Shown here one piece after another: positions 1 through 9,985 of a DNA stretch of 64,000 nucleotides (the first letter of the stretch is position 1; every line of letters starts with the position of its first letter). Source of the stretch: an uncultured Bacteroidales bacterium (GTDB taxonomy: Bacteria; Bacteroidota; Bacteroidia; Bacteroidales; FEN-979); NCBI GenBank assembly GCA_903885595.1, contig CAISJJ010000298.1, positions 1 to 64,000 on the forward strand. The letters are read 5' to 3'. The notes beneath the pieces were generated by a model. That model saw only the letters and a list, made by a program, of their open reading frames with translations, did no database searches and was not told the origin of the DNA. A program made the position numbers and the translations under genes.

Positions 1-1114
1 GCCGTGCGGCCATTTTTCCATGAGCAACGGATTGAACTGCCATTTTTTGTTCGCGGATACCATGTCCGCAGGCAAACACGCCCGGGATGCTGGTGTTGAG
101 ATGTTTTTTATCTACGTAAGAACCATGTTCATCCGGCAGAATCCCAAAATCATCAGCCAGGGTAGAATGCAAAATTCCTGTTGCAAGGATAATTGCGTCA
201 AACTTCCCAAGAATGGCATGCTGAAATTTCTCTTTTGTTATCGGGAAACCTAACCGGAATTCAGCGCCCATTCCCCTGATGATGTCAATTTCTGCATCCA
301 GTATCTCTTTTGGAAGCTGGTTATCCGCGATCTGGTAGCGCATGGCACCGCCGGCCTGTTTATTCTGATCGAACAATACAACGGCATACCCTGATCTCAG
401 AAGGTAAAAGGCTGCCGAAAGTCCGGCCGGACCTGTCCCAATAATGGCAATACTATTCCCACTGTTTTTTTGGGTTCCAGTTTGTCCTGGTTGCCAGGGG
501 CCTACTGATGGGGTGGCAGTTGGAATTGGAGGATTGGCTGAATCTCCCTGGTTTGGGCGAATAACCTGTTTTTCAGGGTCACCCACGACTCCATATTGAG
601 CCGCCGACCGTTTCAATAAGCAAATTGAGACTGCCTGGTCAATCGGTTTTCGCTTGCAGGCCTTTTCACACGGGGCAGGGCAGATATATCCCAGGATAAA
701 TGGCAAGGCAATCTCCTGGCGGACAATGCGGAGTGCCTGTTCAAAATCGCCCGAGGCAATCAGCCTGTTCATCAGCGGAATATCCATGAAGGCCGGGCAG
801 GACAACCTGCAGGGAGCCTCGCAATCGCCCACATGGTCGCTGAGCAGCAGTTCGAGGGCTTCTTTCCGGGCCTCCAAAACCTCCGTGGTATCTGTCAGGA
901 TTTGCATCCCTTCCGAAACCGGCATGGCACAGGAGGGTACAAGGTGATCTCGTTCAAGATCTTTCACCAGGCATACCATGCACGACGGATGGTTCGAATA
1001 TCCCGGTTTATAGCACATGGATGGAATAGTGATGCCAAGGATAGCTGCCGCCTCCATGACCGAAATTCCATCCTGCACCTCCACAGGGATGTGATCGATC
1101 GTCAGTTTCACCAT
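1..1114 (-). CDS. 2Fe-2S ferredoxin domain plus glutamate-synthase-small-subunit-like FAD/NAD(P) oxidoreductase (partial, runs off window edge)
   Basis: Minus-strand reading from ATG at 1114: MVKLTIDHIPVEVQDGISVMEAAAILGITIPSMCYKPGYSNHPSCMVCLV...DCEAPCRLSCPAFMDIPLMNRLI...GYICPAPCEKACKR...SIAIIGTGPAGLSAAFYLLRSGY; open at position 1 so absent from ORF track. Confidence 0.85.
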   Translation of the reverse strand, partial: MVKLTIDHIPVEVQDGISVMEAAAILGITIPSMCYKPGYSNHPSCMVCLVKDLERDHLVPSCAMPVSEGMQILTDTTEVLEARKEALELLLSDHVGDCEAPCRLSCPAFMDIPLMNRLIASGDFEQALRIVRQEIALPFILGYICPAPCEKACKRKPIDQAVSICLLKRSAAQYGVVGDPEKQVIRPNQGDSANPPIPTATPSVGPWQPGQTGTQKNSGNSIAIIGTGPAGLSAAFYLLRSGYAVVLFDQNKQAGGAMRYQIADNQLPKEILDAEIDIIRGMGAEFRLGFPITKEKFQHAILGKFDAIILATGILHSTLADDFGILPDEHGSYVDKKHLNTSIPGVFACGHGIREQKMAVQSVAHGKMAAR

Positions 1115-1198
1115 GCTTATTGAATCGTATTGATTTTCATCAGATTTTTTATCAACTGATTATACATGTACTGTTATCATTCCACCAAAAACCAGTTT

Positions 1199-1289
1199 TT
1201 TGCATTTTACACTTTGCACTTTACACTTACACTTTGCATTTTGCACTTTACATTTTGCACTTTGCATTTTGCACTTTGCATTTTTCATT
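1199..1289. repeat. Heptanucleotide tandem array, consensus TTTGCAY
   Basis: actttgcactttacacttacactttgcattttgcactttacattttgcactttgcattttgcactttgcatttttcat; period 7; abuts the stop codon of the 1285..3729 ORF. Confidence 0.9.
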
Positions 1290-3729
1290 TAATTACAACT
1301 GCATCAACCGGGCAAATTTCCCGGCAGATATCGCATTTTATACATTTTTCCTGGTCAATTGTATGCTTTTCATAGGGCTGAAATGTAATCGCATTCGTCG
1401 GGCATCGCTGTGCACACTTGGTGCACCCGATGCAGGAATCCAAAATTTCGTAGCGGATGAGCGGGATGCACTTTCCTGCCGGACAATGTCCGTGAAGATG
1501 GGCTTCATATTCGTCGCGGAAATTATGAAGGGTGGTGAGCACGGGGTTCGGAGCTGTTTTTCCCAAACCGCAGAGGCTACCCCTGGCGGTGCTGAGCGCC
1601 AGTTTTTCCAGCTTGTCGAGGTCAGCCACCGTTCCACGACCGCTCCGGATTTTCTCAAGCAATTCGAGCATCCGGCGTGTCCCGATCCGGCAAAAAGTGC
1701 ATCTGCCACAGGATTGGTTCTGCGTGAAGGAAAGAAAATAGTGGGCAATATCCACCATGCAGTCGGTTTCGTCAAGCACGATGAGTCCGCCCGAACCCAT
1801 CATCGTCCCTGCCTGCTTCAGCGCTTCAAAATCAATGGGCATGTCAGCAGCGGATGCTGGCAGACAGCCCCCCGATGGTCCGCCGATCTGGATAGCCTTG
1901 AATTTCCGGTCACCGGCGATGCCCCCGCCGATCTCCTCAACGATCTGCCTGATGGTAATTCCCATGGGGACCTCGATCAAACCGCCGCGTTTGACTTTGC
2001 CGGCCAGCGCAAAAACCTTGGTACCCTTGCTACCGGAGGTTCCGATCCTTGAAAAAGCCTGCGACCCATGATGAATGATCCAGGGAACCAGTGACAATGT
2101 CTCTGTGTTGTTGATCAGGGTGGGTTTATTCCAAAGTCCTTTTGCAACCGGGTAGGGTGGCCGCATCCTCGGAATGCCGCGCTTCCCTTCAACAGATGAG
2201 ATAAGAGCTGTTTCCTCTCCGCACACAAAGGCGCCGGCACCGCCAAATACCCTGACATCAAATGAAAATCCGGATCCGCTGATGTCAGATCCCAGGATGC
2301 CGTTTTCCCTGCAAATCCTTATCGCTTCGCTGATCCGTGTCACTGCCAGCGGGTATTCAGCCCTGATATAAAAGATGCCTTGTGATGACCCGGTTGCATA
2401 TCCCGCGATCAGCATCCCTTCGATAATCCTGAAAGGATAGGATTCAAGCAGCATGCGGTCCATAAAAGCGCCCGGATCGCCCTCATCGCCGTTGCAGATC
2501 ACAAACTTCTCCTTTTCCTGCTGGTCTCTTACCAACTGCCATTTCCGCCCCGTAGGGAAACCTGCGCCACCGCGGCCGCGCAATCCGCTGGCACTGATCT
2601 CATCGGTCACCATCTGCGGGGTCATTTCCTGCAGACATTTATGCAGGGATTCAAATCCCCCGGCCTGCCGGTATCCCGCCAGGTCAACCGGGTTTGTCAC
2701 GCCCCTGTTTTCCGTTGCAATGTTGACCTGTGGGCCGAGAAACCTTGACAACGGGGTATCCCGCTGTTCTCCAAGGTATTTACGGAAAGATTTCGGAGCG
2801 CCATCGGAAAGCAGGTTTTCAAACAGGTTAAAAAATCCGTTCCGGAAACGGTTGTAGGCTCCCTCAGGTTTGAAGTGGTTCAGTAAAACCTCCCTGACCT
2901 CTTCGGGTTTGATCTTTGCATAATAAGCCGGATTTTCGCCCGGTTTGATGATCTCCATGATGGGAACCTGGTTACATATCCCTACACATCCAACCTGCCT
3001 GACATCAACGCTGATCTTCGTTTTTGCCAGGGTTTTCTCAAGTTCCGTTTTTACCTCTGAACTGCCGCTGGCAACGCAACAGGATCCCAGCCCGATGCGG
3101 ATTTCCCCTTGTGTTTTTGAATTAATGTCCGGGGAAAATGTATGTTGGGAAGAGGGATTCTTTTTCCTGGCAAAAAAATCGCGGAGGATCTCTCCCACGT
3201 GCTCTGGTTCAACATGGCCAAAAGTTACCTCGTCGATCCTGACAACCGGGGCAAGGGTGCAGCAGCCAAGACACGCCACCTTTTCAATGGTAAATATCAT
3301 GGAGGCATCGGTATCTTCATCCTCATTCAGTTTCAGCTCCCGCCTGAATGCATCATAAACGAACAGCGCCCCTTTCACATGGCAGGCAGTTCCGGTACAA
3401 ACGCTTATCCGGTGTTTCCCTGCCGGTGTATGCCTGAACTGGGTATAAAAGGTCGATATGCCTGAAATTTTTGCAGGTGTGATTTCAGTGGTTTCACAAA
3501 CCCGCGTCAATGCCGCCTGTGGGAGATAATTGAATTCATGCTGGATGTCCTGCAGTATTGGAATAACGGCATCGGCGGTAATCCCGTGCCGGGCAACCAT
3601 CCTGTCGACTTTTTCGATGATATTTAGATTACTTTCCAATACAAAACAGGTGTTTATTCCCCCTGATAATGATTTTACCTTCTGCAAATGCAGGGGTGCA
3701 GGATGATCCTTCGCCCAGCGGAGATTCAC
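1285..3729 (-). CDS. Fused NuoE-like + NuoF-like NAD(P)H-binding flavoprotein with C-terminal 2x[4Fe-4S] ferredoxin domain (HndA/HndC or HydB-like); true start probably ~3600-3642
   Basis: NuoE-like N-term (CTGTACHVKGA, ACLGCC), NuoF motifs (GLRGRGGAGFPTGRKW, CNGDEGDPGAFMDR, SCGRCTFCRIGT), C-term CIGCTKCAQRCP and CIKCDICREICP; annotated M overlaps end of upstream gene, internal M at 3600. Confidence 0.85.
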   Translation of the reverse strand: MNLRWAKDHPAPLHLQKVKSLSGGINTCFVLESNLNIIEKVDRMVARHGITADAVIPILQDIQHEFNYLPQAALTRVCETTEITPAKISGISTFYTQFRHTPAGKHRISVCTGTACHVKGALFVYDAFRRELKLNEDEDTDASMIFTIEKVACLGCCTLAPVVRIDEVTFGHVEPEHVGEILRDFFARKKNPSSQHTFSPDINSKTQGEIRIGLGSCCVASGSSEVKTELEKTLAKTKISVDVRQVGCVGICNQVPIMEIIKPGENPAYYAKIKPEEVREVLLNHFKPEGAYNRFRNGFFNLFENLLSDGAPKSFRKYLGEQRDTPLSRFLGPQVNIATENRGVTNPVDLAGYRQAGGFESLHKCLQEMTPQMVTDEISASGLRGRGGAGFPTGRKWQLVRDQQEKEKFVICNGDEGDPGAFMDRMLLESYPFRIIEGMLIAGYATGSSQGIFYIRAEYPLAVTRISEAIRICRENGILGSDISGSGFSFDVRVFGGAGAFVCGEETALISSVEGKRGIPRMRPPYPVAKGLWNKPTLINNTETLSLVPWIIHHGSQAFSRIGTSGSKGTKVFALAGKVKRGGLIEVPMGITIRQIVEEIGGGIAGDRKFKAIQIGGPSGGCLPASAADMPIDFEALKQAGTMMGSGGLIVLDETDCMVDIAHYFLSFTQNQSCGRCTFCRIGTRRMLELLEKIRSGRGTVADLDKLEKLALSTARGSLCGLGKTAPNPVLTTLHNFRDEYEAHLHGHCPAGKCIPLIRYEILDSCIGCTKCAQRCPTNAITFQPYEKHTIDQEKCIKCDICREICPVDAVVIK

Positions 3730-5455
3730 TCACAACGGTGTATTTCTGATCGGCCATAAAAATGTGCATGACCCCCTTTTTGTCCATTAGGTAAACCTTC
3801 CCTTCGGCCAGCACCGGTGAGGCAAAAGTGGGGGTCCCCAGTTCCTGTTCCCAGTATTTGGTCCCGGTTTTTGCATCGTAGCATGCCAAGGCGCCGTAGC
3901 TGGTTACCACGAACAGGTACTTCGCAGTGGCCAGCGGGCTGGGAATATCAGACAAATAGTCAGTATCTTCCCATAAAAGTTTGGGGGTATCCCCGATTTC
4001 GATGGCGGAAAGTTTAGAAAAATCATTCACCGCGTACACCACCCCGTCAGCATAGGCAACGCTGGGCCCAACCTCCCCTTCAATACAGTTTATCCGCCAA
4101 AGCTCCTTTCCGTCGGCCGGGTTGTAGGATGCGACCATGGGATCGGCTGCAAGGATTAACTCAGTTCTTTTTCCGGTATGAATGATCACCGGAGAAGCCC
4201 AGGAAATCTTCACACTGCGGTTTGTTTTCCAAACAACCTCCCCGGTCTTGCCCGCCAGCGCCATAACGCTGCCTGATCCGCGCTGGTCGTACTGGATGAT
4301 CAGCAAATCGCGATACATGATCAGCGAGGAAGAATGGCCATAGTGATTCAGCGGAATTCCAAGGTTCTTTGTCCAGATTTCGTTCCCTTCGAGGTCGAGT
4401 GCAATGAGATCACCATTGGCAAAAATGGCATACACTCTTCGGCCATCGGTGGTCATTGTAGGTGCGCTGAAACCCGTTTCGCTGATCACCTTGGGTTCCT
4501 GGGCCGGACTGCCGGGAATTTTTTCAACCGTTTTACGCCAGAGGATCTTTCCGCTGTTCAGATCAATGCAATACACTTCACGCCTGGTTTCGCTGGCGCC
4601 TGTAAGAAATACCCTGTCTTTCCAGATAATTGGTGAATTGTACCCGGGAAGCGGGATCTCCGTTTTCCACCTGACATTTTTCCCGCTTTTCCCATCCCAG
4701 CTTGTAGGAATATTTTTCTGATATGCGATCCCTGTCCCGCCGGGCCCCCGGAAGGAGGTGAAATTGCCGTTAATCTCCTGGAGCGACGGATAACCGTCAG
4801 GGTTTATTCCTGCAAGCACATTACCAGGGGCTTGAGTTCCTGCTGAATCTGCCTTCAAACTATCAGCGGCTATTCCTTTTGGCATCGTTCCCGGAGTAGT
4901 CCTGGTATTTAAATCTGTTCCAGCCGCAGGCTCCTTTTCACTGGAGCCCCTGGCTGCCAGTTCCAGGTTCTTACCGAGTTCCCGGTGTGTCAGCAAAACA
5001 ATGAGCAGGGAGAGAATCACGATGAAAAGACCTGTGTAAATTACCCAGAGCCTGTTTATTTTCCTGAGGTGCCAGAAGTCTCTTCTGTCTGCTGACGGAA
5101 CATCTGGAAGGGTTTTTTGCATGAGATCGGTCGCTTTCACACAAATGACAATCACCAGGAGGCTTACAAACAAAAGGTAGCCCCCCATCCTGACCTGCCA
5201 TTGATTGGTGAAAAAAGCTTTCCGTGCAAGCAGATCCAGCTCCCTGATTTCCTGGCGCAGCGATTCATCATCCTGGTTGGCGTGAAGCCGCTCAACCAGC
5301 GTTGTAAGGACTTTTGAATTCAGCGGATCAGCCCGTTTCAGCTGGATGAAATTTACAATGATCAGCACACACAGAATCACTGCAAAAATGGCGCTTGCGA
5401 TCGCGATATTCTGAAGCAATTTACGGGTTGAAGCCGATGATGCCTGGTTCGTCAT
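3629..5455 (-). CDS. Membrane-anchored PQQ-like (BamB-like) beta-propeller protein
   Basis: Three hydrophobic segments in the N-terminal third, then repeated GxVVWKT / GKELWRI / GTKYWEQ blades. Confidence 0.8.
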   Translation of the reverse strand: MTNQASSASTRKLLQNIAIASAIFAVILCVLIIVNFIQLKRADPLNSKVLTTLVERLHANQDDESLRQEIRELDLLARKAFFTNQWQVRMGGYLLFVSLLVIVICVKATDLMQKTLPDVPSADRRDFWHLRKINRLWVIYTGLFIVILSLLIVLLTHRELGKNLELAARGSSEKEPAAGTDLNTRTTPGTMPKGIAADSLKADSAGTQAPGNVLAGINPDGYPSLQEINGNFTSFRGPGGTGIAYQKNIPTSWDGKSGKNVRWKTEIPLPGYNSPIIWKDRVFLTGASETRREVYCIDLNSGKILWRKTVEKIPGSPAQEPKVISETGFSAPTMTTDGRRVYAIFANGDLIALDLEGNEIWTKNLGIPLNHYGHSSSLIMYRDLLIIQYDQRGSGSVMALAGKTGEVVWKTNRSVKISWASPVIIHTGKRTELILAADPMVASYNPADGKELWRINCIEGEVGPSVAYADGVVYAVNDFSKLSAIEIGDTPKLLWEDTDYLSDIPSPLATAKYLFVVTSYGALACYDAKTGTKYWEQELGTPTFASPVLAEGKVYLMDKKGVMHIFMADQKYTVVSESPLGEGSSCTPAFAEGKIIIRGNKHLFCIGK

Positions 5456-6729
5456 GATTTTACCTCCTCCGGTGTAACTGGACAGTAATCAACACACCGC
5501 ATACAGCTGAAGCAAGTTCCTTTGTTCGGCGTGTAATCAGCCTGGTAGGCTATGATCAGCTGGCGGGCCAGGATGATTCCGAAGACAAGCCCGATAAAAC
5601 ATCCAAGAATCCAACTGCCAATATAGAATTGCCTGATCACGGCCGAAGCCTCTGAAAAAACCTGAGAAACGGGTTTCCCTGATGATTTGAATGCCGTTAT
5701 TTCAAAGGTTTCGGGTTGACCGTTGTTAGTTGTGGGTTCAAGAAGGGACTTTGCAAGGTGCACCTTCCCGTTTACCCCTGCCAGGGTTTCATGCAGCCGG
5801 GAGGTGGAATACCCACCGAGCAGGACGAAAAAAGGAACCAACAGGCAGATCAGGATCAGTTTTCGCAGGGTAATGGCCCGGTCCTCAGGGTTTTTACCGG
5901 GAACCGGCATATCGATGGCGTCATAGGGACACGAATCTTCACATAAGCGGCATTTGATACAGGCCGCTGGGGTGATGGTCATATGTCGCCACGAAAAACG
6001 GCTGATAAAGTTGAGCAGTACACCATAAGGGCAAAGGAACCGGCAATAGGGCCGGGCAATGAATATCCCCGAAACTAGCAGGATCCCGGCAAACAGGAAC
6101 ATGCCGAAGGAGGCATCAAACCTGAAGATTCCCACAAACGGATCGTACCTGCAGATAATGAAGTCAGTACCGGTGGCGGCATAAAGGATGGATAGCCCTA
6201 AATATAGATACGGGATCAAGCCCAGTACTGCGTTTAGCCGGGTTCCAAGCTTCTGGGGTTTGTAAGAAACCAGGTCCTGGATCGCACCGAATGGGCACAC
6301 ACCGGCACAAAAAGTCCTTCCAAAGAAAAGTGTAAAAATGAGAGGGATGACAAAAAAGGCGATAACAGTCAGCGGGATGACATAATTTTCATCAAACATG
6401 GCAAGGGTGATGTTCTGGATGGCGCCGATGGAACAAACGCAGCCTTCGCGGTAAAATCCGAAATATACCAGGGATAACACCGAAGTACAAAATACACCGA
6501 TCCGGGATCTTTTTTTCAATACCAGCCAGCTGATGACGGCAAGCGCAACAGTGAGGACAACTATATCCATGATTGCCAGTAATTCAGCCCTGGTATCTGG
6601 CTGCAAAGTATCTGGCTGCACATAGCCTGATTCAAATTCAGGTTTTGGAAAGCGCTGCACGCCGTATACATTCAGGAGCTGAATGGTCAGGACAAGTATC
6701 AGTATAAGCAGGACAGCGTTCTTCTTCAT
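5452..6729 (-). CDS. NapH/MauN-type polytopic membrane 4Fe-4S polyferredoxin
   Basis: Multiple TM segments; CAGVCPFGAIQD, CRFLCPYGVLLN, CIKCRLCEDSCPYDAID, CFSCMRCVDYCPVTP; start shortened from 6903 to MKKNAVLL at 6729 because the longer frame overlaps the upstream gene. Confidence 0.85.
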   Translation of the reverse strand: MKKNAVLLILILVLTIQLLNVYGVQRFPKPEFESGYVQPDTLQPDTRAELLAIMDIVVLTVALAVISWLVLKKRSRIGVFCTSVLSLVYFGFYREGCVCSIGAIQNITLAMFDENYVIPLTVIAFFVIPLIFTLFFGRTFCAGVCPFGAIQDLVSYKPQKLGTRLNAVLGLIPYLYLGLSILYAATGTDFIICRYDPFVGIFRFDASFGMFLFAGILLVSGIFIARPYCRFLCPYGVLLNFISRFSWRHMTITPAACIKCRLCEDSCPYDAIDMPVPGKNPEDRAITLRKLILICLLVPFFVLLGGYSTSRLHETLAGVNGKVHLAKSLLEPTTNNGQPETFEITAFKSSGKPVSQVFSEASAVIRQFYIGSWILGCFIGLVFGIILARQLIIAYQADYTPNKGTCFSCMRCVDYCPVTPEEVKS

Positions 6730-6742
6730 TCGGGATTGTGTG

Positions 6743-7333
6743 TTATTTTTTATTGTTATTTTCCTCCTGTCCTGATTCTTTGAGCAGGTAGGGCTGGTTT
6801 GCCGGAACCCGGCTGAATGCATCGGCCGGGCAACTCCTGGCGATGGAACATTGGTTACACCGGACACAGATGTTGTGCCTGATCTGCAGCTGCAGCGACC
6901 CATTCCCGAAGGCTCCGCAACCCTTCACACATTTTCCGCACCCGATGCATAATGGCTCATCAATCGTATATTCAAAGAATGGATCCTCAACGAATTTCCG
7001 TTTAATGGCATTGGTCGGACAGAGCTGGTTTTCGGCTCCCGTGGTCAAAGTTTTGGTTTCGGGCTTGAAATACCCGCCGCACAAATCACAATATCCGCAC
7101 ATGGCATAAACATGCACACATTTAACCGCCGACGGGGTGAGAACGCAATTGGTAGCACAGCGGCCACACTGGATGCATTTCGCCGGATCGAGCTGCCATA
7201 CTGTTTGCCCTGCAATGGTCTTTTTCGCCACCAGCGCAGCCAACCCGCCAATACCGATCAGCACCGAGGCCCTGGCCCCGTTGGCAATGAACTTCCGACG
7301 GTTTATTTTTGGATCATTTTCCGGAGTTTCCAT
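6743..7333 (-). CDS. Tat-type periplasmic 4Fe-4S ferredoxin-like protein (NapG/NrfC-like)
   Basis: NRRKFIANGARASVLIGIGGLAAL twin-Arg signal; CIQCGRCATNC, CIGCGKCVKGCGAFG, CVRCNQCSIARSCP. Confidence 0.8.
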   Translation of the reverse strand: METPENDPKINRRKFIANGARASVLIGIGGLAALVAKKTIAGQTVWQLDPAKCIQCGRCATNCVLTPSAVKCVHVYAMCGYCDLCGGYFKPETKTLTTGAENQLCPTNAIKRKFVEDPFFEYTIDEPLCIGCGKCVKGCGAFGNGSLQLQIRHNICVRCNQCSIARSCPADAFSRVPANQPYLLKESGQEENNNKK

Positions 7334-7553
7334 GGTTTGCTTTGGTTGGGTTCATCCTTGCTTTATCAAGGCGATATTGGTCTGCTGCCGGCAACCGGCA
7401 TTTTTCTGATACCCCGCAATGACCGCAGGCAACGTCTTGCCTGCATTCACCGGCACCGGCCCACCGGTGGATCAACCCGCCGGTTACTACGGCAATAACT
7501 GAAAGGATACCTCCCCGCACCAACATGTCTATAAATTGCCTCCTGTTTTTCAT
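7314..7553 (-). CDS. Small (79 aa) Cys-rich protein with Tat-like N-terminus
   Basis: MKNRRQFIDMLVRGGILSVIAVVTGGLIHRW...ECRQDVACGHCGVSEKC; overlaps the next gene start by ~20 bp in an operon-like layout. Confidence 0.55.
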   Translation of the reverse strand: MKNRRQFIDMLVRGGILSVIAVVTGGLIHRWAGAGECRQDVACGHCGVSEKCRLPAADQYRLDKARMNPTKANHGNSGK

Positions 7554-7562
7554 AAAACCATG

Positions 7563-8534
7563 TCAGTTTTTCTTTTTCTCTGTAAAAATACGAATCTGAT
7601 TTTTATCCGGATCGAGGACAAGAATACGGTCCCTGGAATCCACGGCCAGATCGAGCCCCGTTGTTCCTTCCGTAAACATGTCAGGCGTTGCTACCACGCA
7701 GGCGAAATCACCATTCTGACGGTAAACCTTGATACGTTCGATCCCCTTTTCACTGGTCACAAATGATCCGTCGGATAAGATGGCAAAATGCGAAGGATTG
7801 CAGCATCCGCAGAAACCCTCCATTGCCATGGTGGCTTTTCCCCAGGAGGTGATCATCTCCCCGTCCTGATCGTACTGTTCAAAGGTGTGCCTTCCCGGGT
7901 TCACCACCCATAGCTCTCCTTTTTTGCCGATACCCAGGTCAAAATAGGGACTTGGGATCACAAATCCGGGAATCCCTTTTTCAGGGTCTTTTTGCCCGAT
8001 TTGTTTTAATAATTGGCCATCCGAAAGATAATGATATACGATTTTATTCCCGGCATCTGCAACGAAAACATGATCACCTGAAACGGCGACAGAGGTAATG
8101 ATTGTTATGTCACCAGGGCTTTTCCATTTATTCAATCGTTTTCCCGCTTTGGAATAAACCTCGATATGATCCTGTATTCCAATGTAAATGAGACCATTCG
8201 AACCTGTTGCAATGCATCTCCCTGTCTCTTCAAGTGCAAACCTGGCTAAACGTTTTCCGGTACTATCTAAAACCTCCACACCGTTGTCGCCGGCAATATA
8301 AATCTGGCCGGATTTGTCGGTAGCAATTCCATGGATCACGGAAAACCCCGGCAAAATCTGCTGTGTTTCTTCATACATTACCTGCAATGTATCGCCGGGC
8401 TTCAGCGATTTCAGGTCATAGGCATATGGATTTTCCTGATTACCCTGGCTGCCGAAAAAGAGGTCCCAGCCCATAAGCACAATTACGGTCAATAAAAGGA
8501 TCAAGGCACCTGCAAGGATTATTTTCCGGTTCAT
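7563..8534 (-). CDS. NHL-repeat-like beta-propeller protein, membrane-anchored or secreted, with CGCC motif
   Basis: Signal/anchor MNRKIILAGALILLLTVIVLMGW; repeated DxxGxIYIAGD / GxLWVVNPG / DSRDRILVLDPDKNQI blades; MEGFCGCCNPSHFA. Confidence 0.75.
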   Translation of the reverse strand: MNRKIILAGALILLLTVIVLMGWDLFFGSQGNQENPYAYDLKSLKPGDTLQVMYEETQQILPGFSVIHGIATDKSGQIYIAGDNGVEVLDSTGKRLARFALEETGRCIATGSNGLIYIGIQDHIEVYSKAGKRLNKWKSPGDITIITSVAVSGDHVFVADAGNKIVYHYLSDGQLLKQIGQKDPEKGIPGFVIPSPYFDLGIGKKGELWVVNPGRHTFEQYDQDGEMITSWGKATMAMEGFCGCCNPSHFAILSDGSFVTSEKGIERIKVYRQNGDFACVVATPDMFTEGTTGLDLAVDSRDRILVLDPDKNQIRIFTEKKKN

Positions 8535-8535
8535 A

Positions 8536-9966
8536 TTATTGCGCTTTAATGTTGAGGCAAACCATTTGTTTTGAATCACGCACCAGCATATATCCCCCGG
8601 TAATCGCTATAGGTCCCCACGAATCCTGACCATCCATTATCCGGCTTTTGCTGAGAACGATGAACTGCGTCGTGGAGGCACGGGCGATGGTCATCTCCCC
8701 GTCATCATTGAGGATGTAAAACTTCCCGTCGGCCATGATGTATGGCCCCAGGCCAAAACGGTCGGTTTTACCACTGCTCATAACAGGCTGTTTAAAATCT
8801 CCTGATTTGTAGCACACAAACTGGTTTCGCAAGCCGCCGGCATCCTTGGGTTGTATCCCGAAAATATGACCGTCGGCAAAAATGGGCGTTTGCTGCTCGG
8901 AGGCCAGGCCATCCTGCGGTTTATATTTCTGCAAAACTTTTACGCCATATCGTCCCTTAACATTGGTTATCTGGATAATGGCTGATCCGGCGCCATAGCC
9001 TGCCGTGAAAAAAATCTTTCCATTGTCCAGTATGACCGGAGAAGGCGCCACCACGGAGGGGGCAAATTCAGCCGATTCCCATAGCACTTTTCCCCGGTCG
9101 GCACCTGAGGCAGAAATACCGCAAACCCCTCCAATGGAAAGATACACAAACATTTTTTTCCCCTGGAACATCATCGGCATGACCGAGGAATGAGACATTT
9201 TCCATCCCTTTGGATTGGGCGTTTCCCACACTTTTTTGCCGGTGTTGCAGTCAACCGCAATCAGCAAGGCATTTCCACCTGTCGCCATGATCGCAGTATC
9301 GCCGTCAAGCAGAGGGCATTGCCCGGTGTACCAGAAGGGGATTTCAGTTTTATATTCCTTTTCAAGGTCAATTCCCCACAGGAAATCCCCGTTGAGGCGA
9401 TTCAGGCACATGACCTGGCACTTTGGCCCGATTGAGAGGACGAATTTCTGATTCACGGCAGGAACGGTTCTCGACAGGCCATGGTTACGTTTTAAATGAA
9501 CACGATACCCGCGGCGCCACAGCTCTTCGCCGGTTGAAAGGGAAAAACACCTCAACTGGTCAGCCTTTGCGGTTTCATCATAATCAAGGAGGTAAACTTT
9601 CCCGTTATAAACAGCCGGAGCAGCATGACCTTCGCCGAGACTGACCCTCCACAGGATCTCCGGGCCATTTTTTCCGAAGCGATCAATCAGCCTGACGTTT
9701 TCCTTGCTGATATTGTCAAAGTCCGCTCCCCTGAAGCGTGTCCAGCTTGTCCCGGGGACATCCTCCGCAGCTTTAAAGAATTTGAACTCAGCCCCGATCT
9801 GAACCGGTTTTCCCTGGGAAGTCATCCCCTTTTTTCGATTGTCCATTCCGGGTACAGAGACAGTAAAAGATTTTACCGGATCATAGAAAAACCACCATGC
9901 AAGCAGTCCAAGTGCTGAAAGGATGAAAAACAGAAGGAAATACCTGGTCGGGTGCTTCTTAAACAT
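8536..9966 (-). CDS. PQQ-like beta-propeller protein with N-terminal TM anchor
   Basis: MFKKHPTRYFLLFFILSALGLLAWWFFY then WTRFRGADFDN...GPEILWRVSLGEGHAAPAV; start moved from 10026 to 9966. Confidence 0.75.
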   Translation of the reverse strand: MFKKHPTRYFLLFFILSALGLLAWWFFYDPVKSFTVSVPGMDNRKKGMTSQGKPVQIGAEFKFFKAAEDVPGTSWTRFRGADFDNISKENVRLIDRFGKNGPEILWRVSLGEGHAAPAVYNGKVYLLDYDETAKADQLRCFSLSTGEELWRRGYRVHLKRNHGLSRTVPAVNQKFVLSIGPKCQVMCLNRLNGDFLWGIDLEKEYKTEIPFWYTGQCPLLDGDTAIMATGGNALLIAVDCNTGKKVWETPNPKGWKMSHSSVMPMMFQGKKMFVYLSIGGVCGISASGADRGKVLWESAEFAPSVVAPSPVILDNGKIFFTAGYGAGSAIIQITNVKGRYGVKVLQKYKPQDGLASEQQTPIFADGHIFGIQPKDAGGLRNQFVCYKSGDFKQPVMSSGKTDRFGLGPYIMADGKFYILNDDGEMTIARASTTQFIVLSKSRIMDGQDSWGPIAITGGYMLVRDSKQMVCLNIKAQ

Positions 9967-9985
9967 AGGAAGATCCATGCGGCCG

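Noticed and set aside
1120-2052. ORF on + strand with LHFALYILHFAFCTLHF repeats
   Set aside because: It is the TTTGCAY tandem array read through plus antisense of the NuoEF gene; no independent coding support
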